The notes: generated from the letters alone by a model not told the origin. Numbered from the stretch's first letter, positions 38,794 through 47,389 are shown. The stretch is 64,000 bases of DNA from Methanosarcina horonobensis HB-1 = JCM 15518 (GCF_000970285.1 NZ_CP009516.1:1963036-2027035); one strand, 5' to 3'. Translations and numbers: made by a program.

Positions 38794-39454
38794 ATGACAT
38801 CAGAAATTGCAAATTTTGTCATAGCTTTTGCAGTGTTGCTCTTTGTCTTTGGCATTGTCTCCCGAAAGATCTCAGGTACTGCAGTCACCGCCCCCATGAT
38901 TTTTGTAGCAGCTGGAATGTTGCTCAGCCCTGAGGGGCTTGACCCTGCAGGTCTCACTCCAAGAAGCAGTCTAGTTCTCATGATAGCTGAGCTTGCACCT
39001 GTCCTGACTTTATTTCCGGATGCCTCAAAAATTGAACTTCAGACACTGTTGCGTGAAGAGAAACTTCCAGGCCGGCTTCTTATTTCTTGGAACGTCACTT
39101 ACAATTGCCTTTGGGGCTATTGTTGCTGCTTTTCTTTTAAAAGGTATTACACTTGCAAAAGCGGTACTGAGCCTCACGCTTATTTGTATGATACCTGTGG
39201 CAATCTCCCTGATTGGCATGAAGTTGAATACTGAAACCGTATTTTTCCTGGGCTGGTTTGGGCCCGGAGGCCTTGCATCCGTTGTTCTGTTATTGACTGC
39301 TATGGAAGAAACGGGAGGAATTGGGGGAAGTGAAACTGTAAGTCTTTCAGTGATCACGACTGTTTTTCTAAATGTTTTTGTCCAGGGGGCTACAGATAAA
39401 AGAACATCAGATAGTTGTTTATCTGAAAACGTGAACCAATCAAATTTGCATTAA
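38794..39454 (+). pseudogene. Broken cation/proton antiporter (NhaP/CPA1-like), copy 1
   Basis: The first 97 codons (MTSEIANFVIAFAVLLFVFG, SGTAVTAPMIFVAAGMLLSP) are a normal antiporter start with AAAGGAATTTCC before the ATG. Near 39085 the frame shifts; the sequence continues in another frame (LTIAFGAIVAAFLLKGITLA), then jumps directly to a C-terminal segment (TEETGGIGGSETVSLSVITT-like) with roughly 200 residues missing. Two events mean it cannot make a functional transporter. The copy at 58722 lacks different parts. Confidence 0.8.
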
Positions 39455-39511
39455 CTGATTATGAAAGAAAAGGATTAGTTACTATAAACCGACATGGGGG
39501 AGTTGTAAAAT

Positions 39512-40561
39512 ATGGAAACAAATAGCAGTACAGTACCAGCCAAGATTTTAGTATACACTACTTTTGCTGTTGTCCTTACAATCGGAATGAGAGAAATATC
39601 TTCTATACTCACAACCGTTATCTTTTCTATATTCGTTGCACTGCTTTTCACCCCGCTCGTTCGCTGGCTAAAACAAAAGGGAGTTCCAGGTTGGTTGAGC
39701 ATTATTATGGCAATTTCTTTATTCACTGTAATTATCCTGGTCCTCGGGGTAATAGTTGTCAGAGCAGCATTTCAGTTTGGGAGCCAGATCCCTATTTACC
39801 AGGATCAATTAACTGCTTTAGCGAACAACTATGCAAAATACATTCCTTCATACGAAGGTTTTTCCATACAGTCAATTGTTCGCGGTATCGTGTCAATCAC
39901 GATTTCTCTTATGATAAACATCGTTAACGGGATTGTGAACGCTTCGACAACAGCTGGAATCGTCATAGTCACAGCAGCCTTCTTGCTAATAGATGCCGCT
40001 AATGCTCCTGAAAAAGTAAATCAGGAAATTGGGAAGCAATCTGAACTCCGATTTAGGCTGAGTAATTTTAGCAAGAAGCTGGTAAAATTTATTGTCATAA
40101 GAGCAGAAGTAAACATTATCACATCCTTTGTAATTGCTCTTCTTCTCTTTATAGGTGGTATAGACTATGCTGTCCTCTGGGGAGTTCTTATATTCCTGCT
40201 AAGTTATATCCCCTATATTGGTCTGGTTATAGCTTCTATTCCTCCCATAATGCTTGCACTTTTCAAGTATGGGCCTTTAGGGGCTCTTGCAGTCATTATC
40301 ATTATCTTTGCTGTCGATGCGCTTACAGAAAATGTTCTTTTCCCGTCAATGATGGGAAAAGGCCTGCAATTATCCCCTGCTTTTTTATTTGTTGCTCTTC
40401 TCTACTGGAATTTCGTACTTGGACTTGGAGGTGTGCTGCTTTCCATACCTCTTACATTAGTTTTGAAGATTTTACTTGAGAGTTTTGAGGAAACAAAATG
40501 GATGGCCAGATTAATGGGTCCGGCAGAAGATATGGACGAGGGAGAAATAAGCAGCGGGTGA
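39512..40561 (+). CDS. AI-2E-family membrane protein (canonical AUG start)
   Basis: 349 residues. GGGGGAG is placed nine bases before ATG. Same family as 37258 and 43079, with first helix KILVYTTFAVVLTIGMREIS, WLKQKGVPG loop, the GGIDYAVLWGVLIFLLSYIPYIG core and an acidic C-terminal tail. It is the member that shows where the family N-terminus lies, so it helps place the odd starts of the paralogues. Function may be small-molecule or ion export; transport substrate unknown. Confidence 0.9.
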   Translation: METNSSTVPAKILVYTTFAVVLTIGMREISSILTTVIFSIFVALLFTPLVRWLKQKGVPGWLSIIMAISLFTVIILVLGVIVVRAAFQFGSQIPIYQDQLTALANNYAKYIPSYEGFSIQSIVRGIVSITISLMINIVNGIVNASTTAGIVIVTAAFLLIDAANAPEKVNQEIGKQSELRFRLSNFSKKLVKFIVIRAEVNIITSFVIALLLFIGGIDYAVLWGVLIFLLSYIPYIGLVIASIPPIMLALFKYGPLGALAVIIIIFAVDALTENVLFPSMMGKGLQLSPAFLFVALLYWNFVLGLGGVLLSIPLTLVLKILLESFEETKWMARLMGPAEDMDEGEISSG

Positions 40562-40839
40562 GGATAAGAAAGAGGGAAATTGCAAAAACAAGAAAATAGA
40601 AGGGGGGAGACGAATGGGATGGCAATTGTGCAGAGAATTGTCGCCCTGGCGTCAAAAGCACGTGGTTATTAAGCAGCCGATCGTCTCACTGGCAGACAGG
40701 ACGAAATCCCGATTATAACTGGTAGCTGCAAGTTTCCTCATTGCACATGTTATATACGTTTTGCATTTAAGCCATAGGATGAAAGACCTCCGCTTCTGGG
40801 AGCGGAAGCAAATCAAATATTAACCGGGTTTTGTCCATA

Positions 40840-42732
40840 TTAGTCTACTTTTGTAATCGGCGGACATTTCCATTCCGCATTGATCACCTCAGCGTGTGGA
40901 ATGTACATGCGCAGAATGATGAACCACGCTTCACTGCCAGTCGGCAGCCAGTTCGACTCTTTATCTGGGCCAGGCGACCCGTTCTGGAAGTAAAAGGTTG
41001 TCCCCCCGTCAGCATTCTTCTTGACGCCCGGGGTACGGTCACCGATAGAGTAGCGGTTGATCTGGTTGGGAATTAAGTTATAATCGTTACCGTAGACGGT
41101 CATCGACCAGAATGCATCTACGGGCGGCTCGTAGCCCTTGGTGAAAGTTATCTCATACCTGTGAGCGCCCGTCAGCGGCTCGCCGAAATTGTCAGTAAGG
41201 TTGACAAGATAGACCGCCTCTACAGGGTCGTTGGCAGCGATCCCGGCCAGAGATTGGTCCGCAGCACGCTTCAGGAGCTCATCCCCAAAGCGGCCCATAT
41301 TGGATGGAGGGTAGCGCCAGCCGTTGACAAACTTTGCCCAGACCCCACTCATGAACTGCTGCCTGAGCAACGGTATGCCGATGCCCAGCACACGCTGCAG
41401 CGCCTTCTTCACTACCTCTGGCTGCTGCTCTACATCCATATCCGGCCCGATCCCGATAGATGCGAACTGTTTGAGTAACACTTCATGGTGGGCTGCCGGG
41501 GGGTTCTCAGCCAGCATGGCGTTGAGCGTCTTCCACGGCCCTAGCGGGTCCTCGGTCCCGGCGGGCGCAACAACTGGCTTGTAGACGTCGCGGCTTTCGG
41601 GCAGCTTTGCCTCGGGTTTGCCCCAGAAACTCAGTGGTGTCAGCCTGTACTGTGCCTGTAGCGCATGCACGGCTGGCAGGTCATCGATGCCATCCGCCAG
41701 AGTGCGGCCAAGAATTAATATCCACGACGTCGGGGAGGACGGCGTAACGGCGGTTACATCCTCAGGTAGATTACCGTGCCAGCCAGGGCCAATGAGAGCA
41801 TAATTGCCAGCCCTGGAGCCAACCCTCTGGCCGACATAGGCAAAGTTGTCCGAAGTAAAAGACATTAGTTCAAACGTCCAGTAGCGATCAGCCGGGATCT
41901 CGGGCACGGTGAGAATTACTGGCTCTTTGCTTAGATCTACCCAGGCGAGTGAGTACAGTGTGTCGTTGTTCGGGCAACCGCCGTCGCGGTAAGTGGCGTC
42001 CATGAGTTCGTCAGCATGCCAGAAATGGTTGACAGGCGCGTAAGGAACACGCTTTGGATCCTGCGGGATGTTTGTCCATTTATAGCGTGTGAGAGCATTG
42101 TAGACATACGGGAAACCATATATGAACGCCTGCAGGCCCAGCGAGTATGCATATTCCTCCTGCCAGTCAAAAACCAAGGTAGCTGTCTGTGGCTCTGCAT
42201 GTGGCACTTCAGCTGCCTTAACTGCAAGGTCATTTGTACCCTCAGCCGCACCCGAACCTGCGCCAATTCGCTTCAGATCTTCGACTGTAAGAACCTGGGC
42301 ACCTGTCTTCCTGATACCGTCCTCGATCTTACCAGCATATTGCGGGTCCATGAACAGGCCGATAGCCACTGCGCCAGGGTTTAAAGCGTGACCCAGGTGA
42401 GTTGCCTGTACATTTAGCTCAGTTGGGCTACCCACTGGCTTGTCAGCAACGGCAATCAGGTTCCCTGCAATACGTTCAGCCAGCGCAGCTATATTAACGC
42501 CGGAAGTCGAACCAATATCAATGATGCTTGTATCGACTTTGCCCTTATCGTTCTTAGCGAGGACAAGGATGTTGCTGGCGTTCATCATCTGAAGCTGGGA
42601 ACTAAGACTCTTAATCTTCTCCATAGCAGCGTCTGCAGCCGTCTTGCTGGCGAAGACTCCTGCCACCAGTTGTTGCTTCTCAGATAGAAGCATGTTAGCT
42701 TTCGAGACTTCTGTTGTTGGATTTTCTACCAC
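40840..42732 (-). CDS. DUF1269-like domain fused to DUF1254-DUF1214 protein
   Basis: 630 residues from GTG 42732; GGGTGGT lies six bases upstream, so the nine codons before it are excluded. The first 155 residues (VAGVFASKTAADAAMEKIKS, later GALNPGAVAIGLFMDPQYAG-like) form a DUF1269-type domain. The rest is a DUF1254 domain (VYNALTRYKWTNIPQDPK, CPNNDTLYSLAWVDL) and a DUF1214 domain (KGYEPPVDAFWSMTVYGNDY, NRYSIGDRTPG). DUF1254/1214 proteins are common in bacteria and some hydrolyse or bind small ligands; function here unknown. The fusion links two families that are also neighbours in this island. Confidence 0.82.
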   Translation of the reverse strand: MVENPTTEVSKANMLLSEKQQLVAGVFASKTAADAAMEKIKSLSSQLQMMNASNILVLAKNDKGKVDTSIIDIGSTSGVNIAALAERIAGNLIAVADKPVGSPTELNVQATHLGHALNPGAVAIGLFMDPQYAGKIEDGIRKTGAQVLTVEDLKRIGAGSGAAEGTNDLAVKAAEVPHAEPQTATLVFDWQEEYAYSLGLQAFIYGFPYVYNALTRYKWTNIPQDPKRVPYAPVNHFWHADELMDATYRDGGCPNNDTLYSLAWVDLSKEPVILTVPEIPADRYWTFELMSFTSDNFAYVGQRVGSRAGNYALIGPGWHGNLPEDVTAVTPSSPTSWILILGRTLADGIDDLPAVHALQAQYRLTPLSFWGKPEAKLPESRDVYKPVVAPAGTEDPLGPWKTLNAMLAENPPAAHHEVLLKQFASIGIGPDMDVEQQPEVVKKALQRVLGIGIPLLRQQFMSGVWAKFVNGWRYPPSNMGRFGDELLKRAADQSLAGIAANDPVEAVYLVNLTDNFGEPLTGAHRYEITFTKGYEPPVDAFWSMTVYGNDYNLIPNQINRYSIGDRTPGVKKNADGGTTFYFQNGSPGPDKESNWLPTGSEAWFIILRMYIPHAEVINAEWKCPPITKVD

Positions 42733-42982
42733 TGATATACCACCCACATAACAAACCAATCAAACTGCGTTTTTTCTTTGTTAAATCTTAATTACAATAG
42801 TATATATGCGAACTCATATATATTTTAAATTTTATATATATTTTTTATATTAGAGTACCTCAACTGTTTTTTAACTGCAGAGTTTTCAATAAGGGGAAAG
42901 AAATATCGGAAGAAAATGAGGATCAAATGGACTATTCATGTGACACAACAAGGTAGAACTTGCTTCTGGATGTCTGCCAACT

Positions 42983-42999
42983 CTAATTTATACATAAAA
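42983..42999 (+). promoter_or_regulatory. TATA-like box before AI-2E gene
   Basis: ATTTATACATAAAAAG about 80 bases upstream of the ATA start, in the divergent region shared with the DUF1254 gene. The remaining 42733-43078 is AT-rich with many TATATA runs that may serve the divergent gene. Confidence 0.35.
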
Positions 43000-43078
43000 A
43001 GATTCAGCACCTAAGCTTTGCTTCAAATCATTATTATAGAAGAAAGTTAGCAGCAAGAGAAAGATTGGGGATGTAAAC

Positions 43079-44134
43079 ATAAATACAAATATTTCAATAC
43101 CAGCCAAAATTCTAATTTACAGCACTGCTGCAGTTCTCCTTACACTTGGTATGAGGGCGATTTCACCAATACTTGTACCGGTCTTTTTCGCTCTTTTTGC
43201 CTTTCTAATCTTTGCTCCTCTGGTTCGCTGGCTCATGAGGAAAGGGGTTCCTGGAAAGGCTAGTGTTTTTCTGGTGATCATTCTTTTCATGTTTGTTTTT
43301 TTTGGAACCGCAATTCTGTTTGTAAGCTCTTTACTCCAGCTCAGCGACAGGATTCCAAGTTATGATGTTCAGTTGCAGAGTATTCTGAACAGTATTTCAA
43401 CATATTTGCCTGTATCTGGAGAATCCGTAGAATCAATACTGCGCAGTATTGCAGCATTTGCTTTCAGTGCGAGTGCGGGAATTATTACAGGAGCCTTAAA
43501 CGCCGGATCAACAGTTGTGCTTATTTTTATCACGACAACATTTTTACTTCTGGATGCTGCAGGTGCTCCAGAAAAAGTGCAAAGAGGAGCTGAAAATCAA
43601 CCAGTCCACCTTTCACGGTTTGCCGAATTAAGCAGAACCGTCGTAAACTACATGCTCCTGAGGACTGAGACCAATCTGGCTGGGGGTATTGGAGTTGCCA
43701 TACTTCTCCTCATCGGAGGTATAGATTTTGCTATTCTCTGGGGCCTCCTGTTTTTCCTGTTCGGTTATATCCCTTATCTGGGCTTTTATCTTGCAGCTAT
43801 TCCACCTATGCTCCTTGGCCTGTTTAAATACGGGCCTATAGGGGCACTGGGCGTCCTTATCGCCATCACCATTGTTAATGCACTGGTAGAAAATGTCGTA
43901 TTCCCATCTATTGCAGGAAAAGGCCTTAAATTGTCTCCGACGCTGGTATTTCTTTCTTTGTTTTACTGGTCTTATGTGCTTGGGACAGCAGGTGCCCTGA
44001 TTGCCGTACCCCTTACAATAGTTGTAAAGATAATTCTGGAAAGTTCCGAGGACACACGCCTGATGGCTAAACTGATGGAATCAAGTGGAGATAGAGGTCA
44101 GGATGAAGAAAATGCAGGAAAAAACGTACTCTAA
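43079..44134 (+). CDS. AI-2E-family membrane protein with AUA start
   Basis: 351 residues from ATA 43079. GGGG at 43067-43070 is followed by ATGTAAAC and ATA. Upstream in frame the codons run from a TAG at 43037 without any ATG, GTG or TTG; the next ATG is 43151, inside the first helix, which would destroy the conserved segment KILIYSTAAVLLTLGMRAIS. So the start must be ATA or similar. Otherwise it matches the family: WLMRKGVPG loop and GGIDFAILWGLLFFLFGYIP core. Acidic/charged tail GDRGQDEENAGK. A strong case for non-canonical initiation. Confidence 0.87.
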   Translation: MNTNISIPAKILIYSTAAVLLTLGMRAISPILVPVFFALFAFLIFAPLVRWLMRKGVPGKASVFLVIILFMFVFFGTAILFVSSLLQLSDRIPSYDVQLQSILNSISTYLPVSGESVESILRSIAAFAFSASAGIITGALNAGSTVVLIFITTTFLLLDAAGAPEKVQRGAENQPVHLSRFAELSRTVVNYMLLRTETNLAGGIGVAILLLIGGIDFAILWGLLFFLFGYIPYLGFYLAAIPPMLLGLFKYGPIGALGVLIAITIVNALVENVVFPSIAGKGLKLSPTLVFLSLFYWSYVLGTAGALIAVPLTIVVKIILESSEDTRLMAKLMESSGDRGQDEENAGKNVL

Positions 44135-44329
44135 AATTATCCCTGCTAGAGGTTATGTACCTGGAACCTAAGGGTGCTGCATCTACATCTCTATACCTGG
44201 TTCTGAAGAATCCCTGGAAAAGTTGATCCCAGAATAGGGAGTCACATCCGATCTTTCCAGTTCTTCGGTAAGTTTTAATCTTACATGCATTTTTACATAT
44301 GCCCAATTTTATATAAACTCGAGTATATG

Positions 44330-44361
44330 TCATTGATAGTACTGCTCATTGATAGTACTGC
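44330..44361. repeat. Tandem 16-base repeat
   Basis: Two perfect copies of TCATTGATAGTACTGC, just after a TATA-like TTTTATATAAAC (44307-44318) and upstream of the DUF6325-like gene. The rest of 44135-44555 has no clear gene apart from the doubtful small ORF at 44380. Confidence 0.8.
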
Positions 44362-44379
44362 TGAAACTGTTTTTCGGAC

Positions 44380-44514
44380 ATGGAATTACAGATCAGGGGA
44401 AAAAAGAGGGTTACCATTGAAAATATGAGGGAAGATTTCATGGCTTATCCAGATAGCTACTGGACTACCGATGAGAAAAGAGGAAACGGATGGAAATTAA
44501 CGAAGAACTGGTAA
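44380..44514 (+). CDS. Doubtful 44-residue ORF
   Basis: MELQIRGKKRVTIENM followed by REDFMAYPDSYWTTDEKRG. Charged, soluble, without a ribosome site. Composition looks plausible for protein but no family is recognised; it may be a fragment. Confidence 0.25.
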   Translation: MELQIRGKKRVTIENMREDFMAYPDSYWTTDEKRGNGWKLTKNW

Positions 44515-44555
44515 GCAGAAGAAGAGAAAGAAGAATTTCAACAGGGGGAAAATAA

Positions 44556-45113
44556 ATGGCCGAAGTAATGTATGGACCTATGCAAATGTTAGTTATCGCG
44601 TTCGATAAACCGGAATTTCACGGCAAGATCCGCCGCGAACTTGAATCAGTCATGGAAAAGGGAGTGATCAGGCTCATTGACCTGCTCTTACTGTGGAAGG
44701 ACAATGATGGAAATGTCACGGCTCTGGAGGCGTCACAGCTGGACGAAGAAGAGAGAAGGCGTTTCGGAGCGGTTATAGGAGGACTCATCGGTTTTGGAGC
44801 AGGAGGGGAAGAGGGAGCCAGAACAGGCACGGAAGAAGGAGCTCTGGCAGCAGCCCAGGAGAACTACGGAATCACTGAAGAAGATATGCTGGAAATAACA
44901 GACGCTATCCCTGAAGGGACTGCGGCTCTTATCCTTATTATTGAACATCTCTGGGCAAAAAAGCTTAAACAGGCGCTCCGTGATGCAGGAGGGGTTCTGG
45001 TCTCTCAAGGTATGATCACACCCGAACTGCTGATTCTGGTTGGGGAGGAACTGGCAGAAGCAGTTAAATTCGCGGAGAAGAAACGGGGATCTGAGGCAGC
45101 ACCTGCCGTCTGA
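44556..45113 (+). CDS. DUF6325/DUF1269-like protein
   Basis: 185 residues. The start YGPMQMLVIAFDKPEFHGKI and the central glycine zipper VIGGLIGFGAGGEEGARTG match the DUF6325-type relatives of DUF1269, and the tail (LWAKKLKQALRDAGGVLVSQ, GMITPELLILVGEELAEA) has the usual second half. Family proteins are membrane-associated, small and stress-linked in bacteria. AACAGGGGGAAAATAA precedes a normal ATG, in contrast to the three DUF1269 paralogues further on. Its function is not known. Confidence 0.8.
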   Translation: MAEVMYGPMQMLVIAFDKPEFHGKIRRELESVMEKGVIRLIDLLLLWKDNDGNVTALEASQLDEEERRRFGAVIGGLIGFGAGGEEGARTGTEEGALAAAQENYGITEEDMLEITDAIPEGTAALILIIEHLWAKKLKQALRDAGGVLVSQGMITPELLILVGEELAEAVKFAEKKRGSEAAPAV

Positions 45114-45480
45114 AAGACTGCCAGAAAACGGAAGAAACATGGCAAAATGTCCAGAGAAGAATAGTCCTTCTAAAAAGGGGACTATTCACCTGTAGCTTGC
45201 GGAATTTCTACATAATCTTACGGAATTTTTACACAATCCGCATTCATAATAAAAAAGGAAGAAAGTAAAGGTTTAATATTCTATTTTTAAGTGCAGTGAA
45301 TATTTGAAGGTGTAAAATTACTTATTTTTCTTTATTTTCATTATCTGGAATGAGGAAATCAGGCCGCAGGATAGAGAATTTTAGTCTGTACTTGTTGATT
45401 CCACGGTTTTCGATTCATTGTTTATCTTGCTGGCCTGGAAAATGGGCTGATAATTTCCGACAGAACAAGAATCTGATAAG

Positions 45481-45540
45481 AGAATGAGCTTAATAATAAA
45501 AAACGAGAGAAGAATGAGCTTAATAATAAAAAACGAGAGA
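45481..45540. repeat. Perfect 30-base tandem duplication
   Basis: Two adjacent identical units beginning AGAATGAGCTTAATAATAAA and ending AACGAGAGA. Lies upstream of the conserved leader of module A; the remaining part of 45114-45571 is AT-rich and empty. Confidence 0.85.
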
Positions 45541-45742
45541 GTCTCAAATTATAAAAAATAATCATGTTCAGCAGACCCGATAAAATAAGTAAACATGCAT
45601 AGAATAATATGTATAAAAGAAGAATTATATAAAGCAGATTGTTGAACAACGAGGTTGGGGGGCGGTCTCGAAGATCACTATCAGGGGTTAACAACATCAA
45701 AACTTATCGGTAGATGTCTGGAAGGTTGTTTTTTAACAGGAA

Positions 45743-45882
45743 TGAAAAAATCATACTGTGGATTTCCCTGCCAGAAGCCAGATTATTCTTCGACCCCCGA
45801 AACAAAAGTATTTGTGGATTTTGAGCAAGGCTTTTTCCCGGCTATTATTTTACTGCATGCTCAGACAGCAGAAAGTGTGTAA
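45743..45882 (+). CDS. Possible short ORF in leader A (MKKSYC...)
   Basis: ATG AAA AAA TCA TAC TGT opens 46 codons: MKKSYCGFPCQKPDYSSTPE, then TKVFVDFEQGFFPAIILLHA. In leader C the same start is followed by a stop after MKKSY, and leader B has MKKAYC joined to another tail. So it is either a decayed gene or a variable leader peptide. No ribosome site stands out. Confidence 0.25.
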
Positions 45883-45895
45883 CCAGGGGAAGAAG

Positions 45896-45976
45896 ATATG
45901 GTTAACCCAGCTTTTTCAAGATTTACAAAATAACAGTGAAGATTATGGCTTCGCCTCTATTGGCGAACTAACATAA
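45896..45976 (+). CDS. Conserved 26-residue mini-ORF with AUA start (leader A)
   Basis: ATA TGG TTA ACC CAG CTT TTT, 26 codons, ending DYGFASIGELT and TAA. Aligned with the mini-ORF at 60866 the two have the same length; differences are largely at third positions, and stops differ (TAA versus TGA) while remaining stops. This pattern fits selection on the peptide. The start is ATA here but ATG in the other copy. GGGG lies six bases upstream. Confidence 0.5.
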   Translation: MWLTQLFQDLQNNSEDYGFASIGELT

Positions 45977-46035
45977 AAACACAATAAACAACAAAATATT
46001 TGACATAAAATTTGACATAAAAGGAGGCTCGAATT

Positions 46036-46548
46036 ATAGCAACGTTAACAGTTCTGAAGTTTGAGACTGCTGGTGGTGCTGAAAAGGCACTTCATGTGGT
46101 AGAGGATTTGAGCAAGAAACAGTTGATTACCCTGCAGGATGCAGCTATAGTCACCTGGCCTGAGGGGAAAAATAAACCAAAAACCAAGCAATTAACCAGT
46201 ATGTCCGGGGTAGGTGCGCTTAGCGGAGCCTTTTGGGGTATGCTGTTTGGTCTGATTTTCTTTGTCCCGATATTTGGTATGGTTGTTGGAGCTGCACTGG
46301 GCGCACTAACCGGTTCCATGGCTGATGTGGGGATCAGTGACGATTTTATCCGGTCGGTCCGCAGCAAAGTGACAGAAGGCACATCAGCCCTCTTCTTGAT
46401 GACCAGCGATGCCGTACTTGATAAGGTAAAGGAAGCCTTCAAAGGAATGGACTTTGAACTCATTGCTTCCAACCTGTCCAAAGAAGAAGAGGACAAGCTG
46501 CGTGCAGCCTTTGCAGAAGAAGGAGAAGAAGTAGCTCCAGCATACTGA
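46036..46548 (+). CDS. DUF1269 protein, AUA start (paralogue A)
   Basis: 170 residues from ATA. AAAAGGAGG ends eight bases before ATA, and an in-frame TAA at 46018-46020 lies just ahead of the ribosome site; the next canonical start is GTG at 46096, twenty codons in, which would delete the conserved ATLTVLKFETAGGAEKAL. The body has SWPEGKKKPKT-like motif (TWPEGKNKPKTKQ), a glycine-zipper hydrophobic hairpin (GALSGAFWGMLFGLIFFVPI, GMVVGAALGALTGS) and a stress-type tail. Likely a membrane-inserted small protein. Near-identical to 47829 and 60993. Confidence 0.85.
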   Translation: MATLTVLKFETAGGAEKALHVVEDLSKKQLITLQDAAIVTWPEGKNKPKTKQLTSMSGVGALSGAFWGMLFGLIFFVPIFGMVVGAALGALTGSMADVGISDDFIRSVRSKVTEGTSALFLMTSDAVLDKVKEAFKGMDFELIASNLSKEEEDKLRAAFAEEGEEVAPAY

Positions 46549-46873
46549 ATATTGACCTGAAAACCGCCTTTCCGGGAATTAAAGTATTTTCGGAAATTGG
46601 TTGTAAGTAAAGAACAATGATTTCCGAATAGAGTTAAGCTTGAGGTGGGAGCGAAAAGTCAGTCTTTCCCTCTACTCTTATTTTTCCCTCCATTCTGTAT
46701 TTTATACTTTTCTTAAAGTTTCAAAGCTCTTTTATAGATCAACTCAACTGCGTAAGTTATTTCTTTATTTCAGCCATGTATTTAAGTCCTGCTTTCCTGG
46801 TCCCGGCACAAAATCAATTATTAGCCAGAATTGAGGTGAAAACTCATCCACACCCATATTCCATCATCTTCAA

Positions 46874-46938
46874 TTTCTGTTACTGATTTCTATTACTGAT
46901 TTCTGTTACTGATTTCTGTTACTGATTTCTGTTACTGA
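46874..46938. repeat. Five tandem 13-base repeats
   Basis: TTTCTGTTACTGA five times in a row, the second unit with one change (TATTACTGA). Lies in the otherwise unassigned 46549-46950 region. Confidence 0.85.
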
Positions 46939-46950
46939 TTTGATATTACA

Positions 46951-47168
46951 GCATGATCGTTTCGGTGCACCGAAGTTCATCCCACTCAAATCTGACAAAG
47001 CTGACAAACTTGCCAGGCTCGTTCTTGACAGTTTTAAGAGTACATGTCAACCAGGTCTTCCAGGGAGAAGTCGACAGCATTGCTCAGATCGAAGGGCTCT
47101 GGCTCATTGACTACGCAAATGCAATTACCATCGAGTCTGATGACGAATTCGACGACAAGCGAACATGA
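46951..47168 (+). pseudogene. Possible frameshifted hypothetical gene
   Basis: In one frame from 46954 the DNA reads DRFGAPKFIPLKSDKADKLA, and in another near 47058 GEVDSIAQIEGLWLIDYANA. Both look protein-like but are in different frames, which suggests a frameshift. Family not recognised. Confidence 0.25.
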
Positions 47169-47228
47169 AATTCTTAGAATAACAGGCACAAACAAATGAA
47201 AGTGCTTAAAAGCATTTTCATACTAAAT
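47158..47228. repeat. Intergenic repeat, copy 1 (partner at 55802)
   Basis: CGAACATGAAATTCTTAGAA, then TAACAGGCA and after a variable centre ATTTTCATACTAAA. The flanks ATGAAA and TTTCAT are complementary. The same pieces occur at 55802-55873 with a different centre. The DNA to 47345 adds hairpins (TTTTTCTGA..TCAGAAAAA at about 47298-47340). Confidence 0.6.
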
Positions 47229-47389
47229 TAGTTTGCTTGAGCGAAGCGAAACAGACCTCTGTTTTTGCACTTGCAGTGCAACTAAAAGAAAAATCATAGA
47301 TTTTTCTGATCCCGAAGCGAGACTCGGACAGGTCAGAAAAAACTGCAACTTAATCATCTTTTCCAATAGAAAGGAGCAATCCATTTCAT

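Larger units (their letters stand above)
45572..46035 (+). promoter_or_regulatory. Conserved promoter and long leader, DUF1269 module A
   Basis: Starts with CAGACCCGATAAAATAAG, then AATAATATGTATAAAAG and a second TATA-like AATTATATAAAGC. About 15 bases on comes CGAG-GTTGGGGGGCGGT-CTCG, a four-pair hairpin with a G-rich loop, then AGGGGTTAACA. The same order occurs at 47390 and 60411. Leader length about 400 nt. It includes the mini-ORF at 45896. Confidence 0.65.

Noticed and set aside
46092-46496. Minus-strand ORFs opposite each DUF1269 gene (also 47738 and 61049)
   Set aside because: They are alike only because the plus-strand genes are paralogues; Ser/Pro-rich, shadow-like.
46874-46938. 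Tandem repeats as a CRISPR array
   Set aside because: Units are 13 bases and directly adjacent, with no spacers; no cas genes seen.
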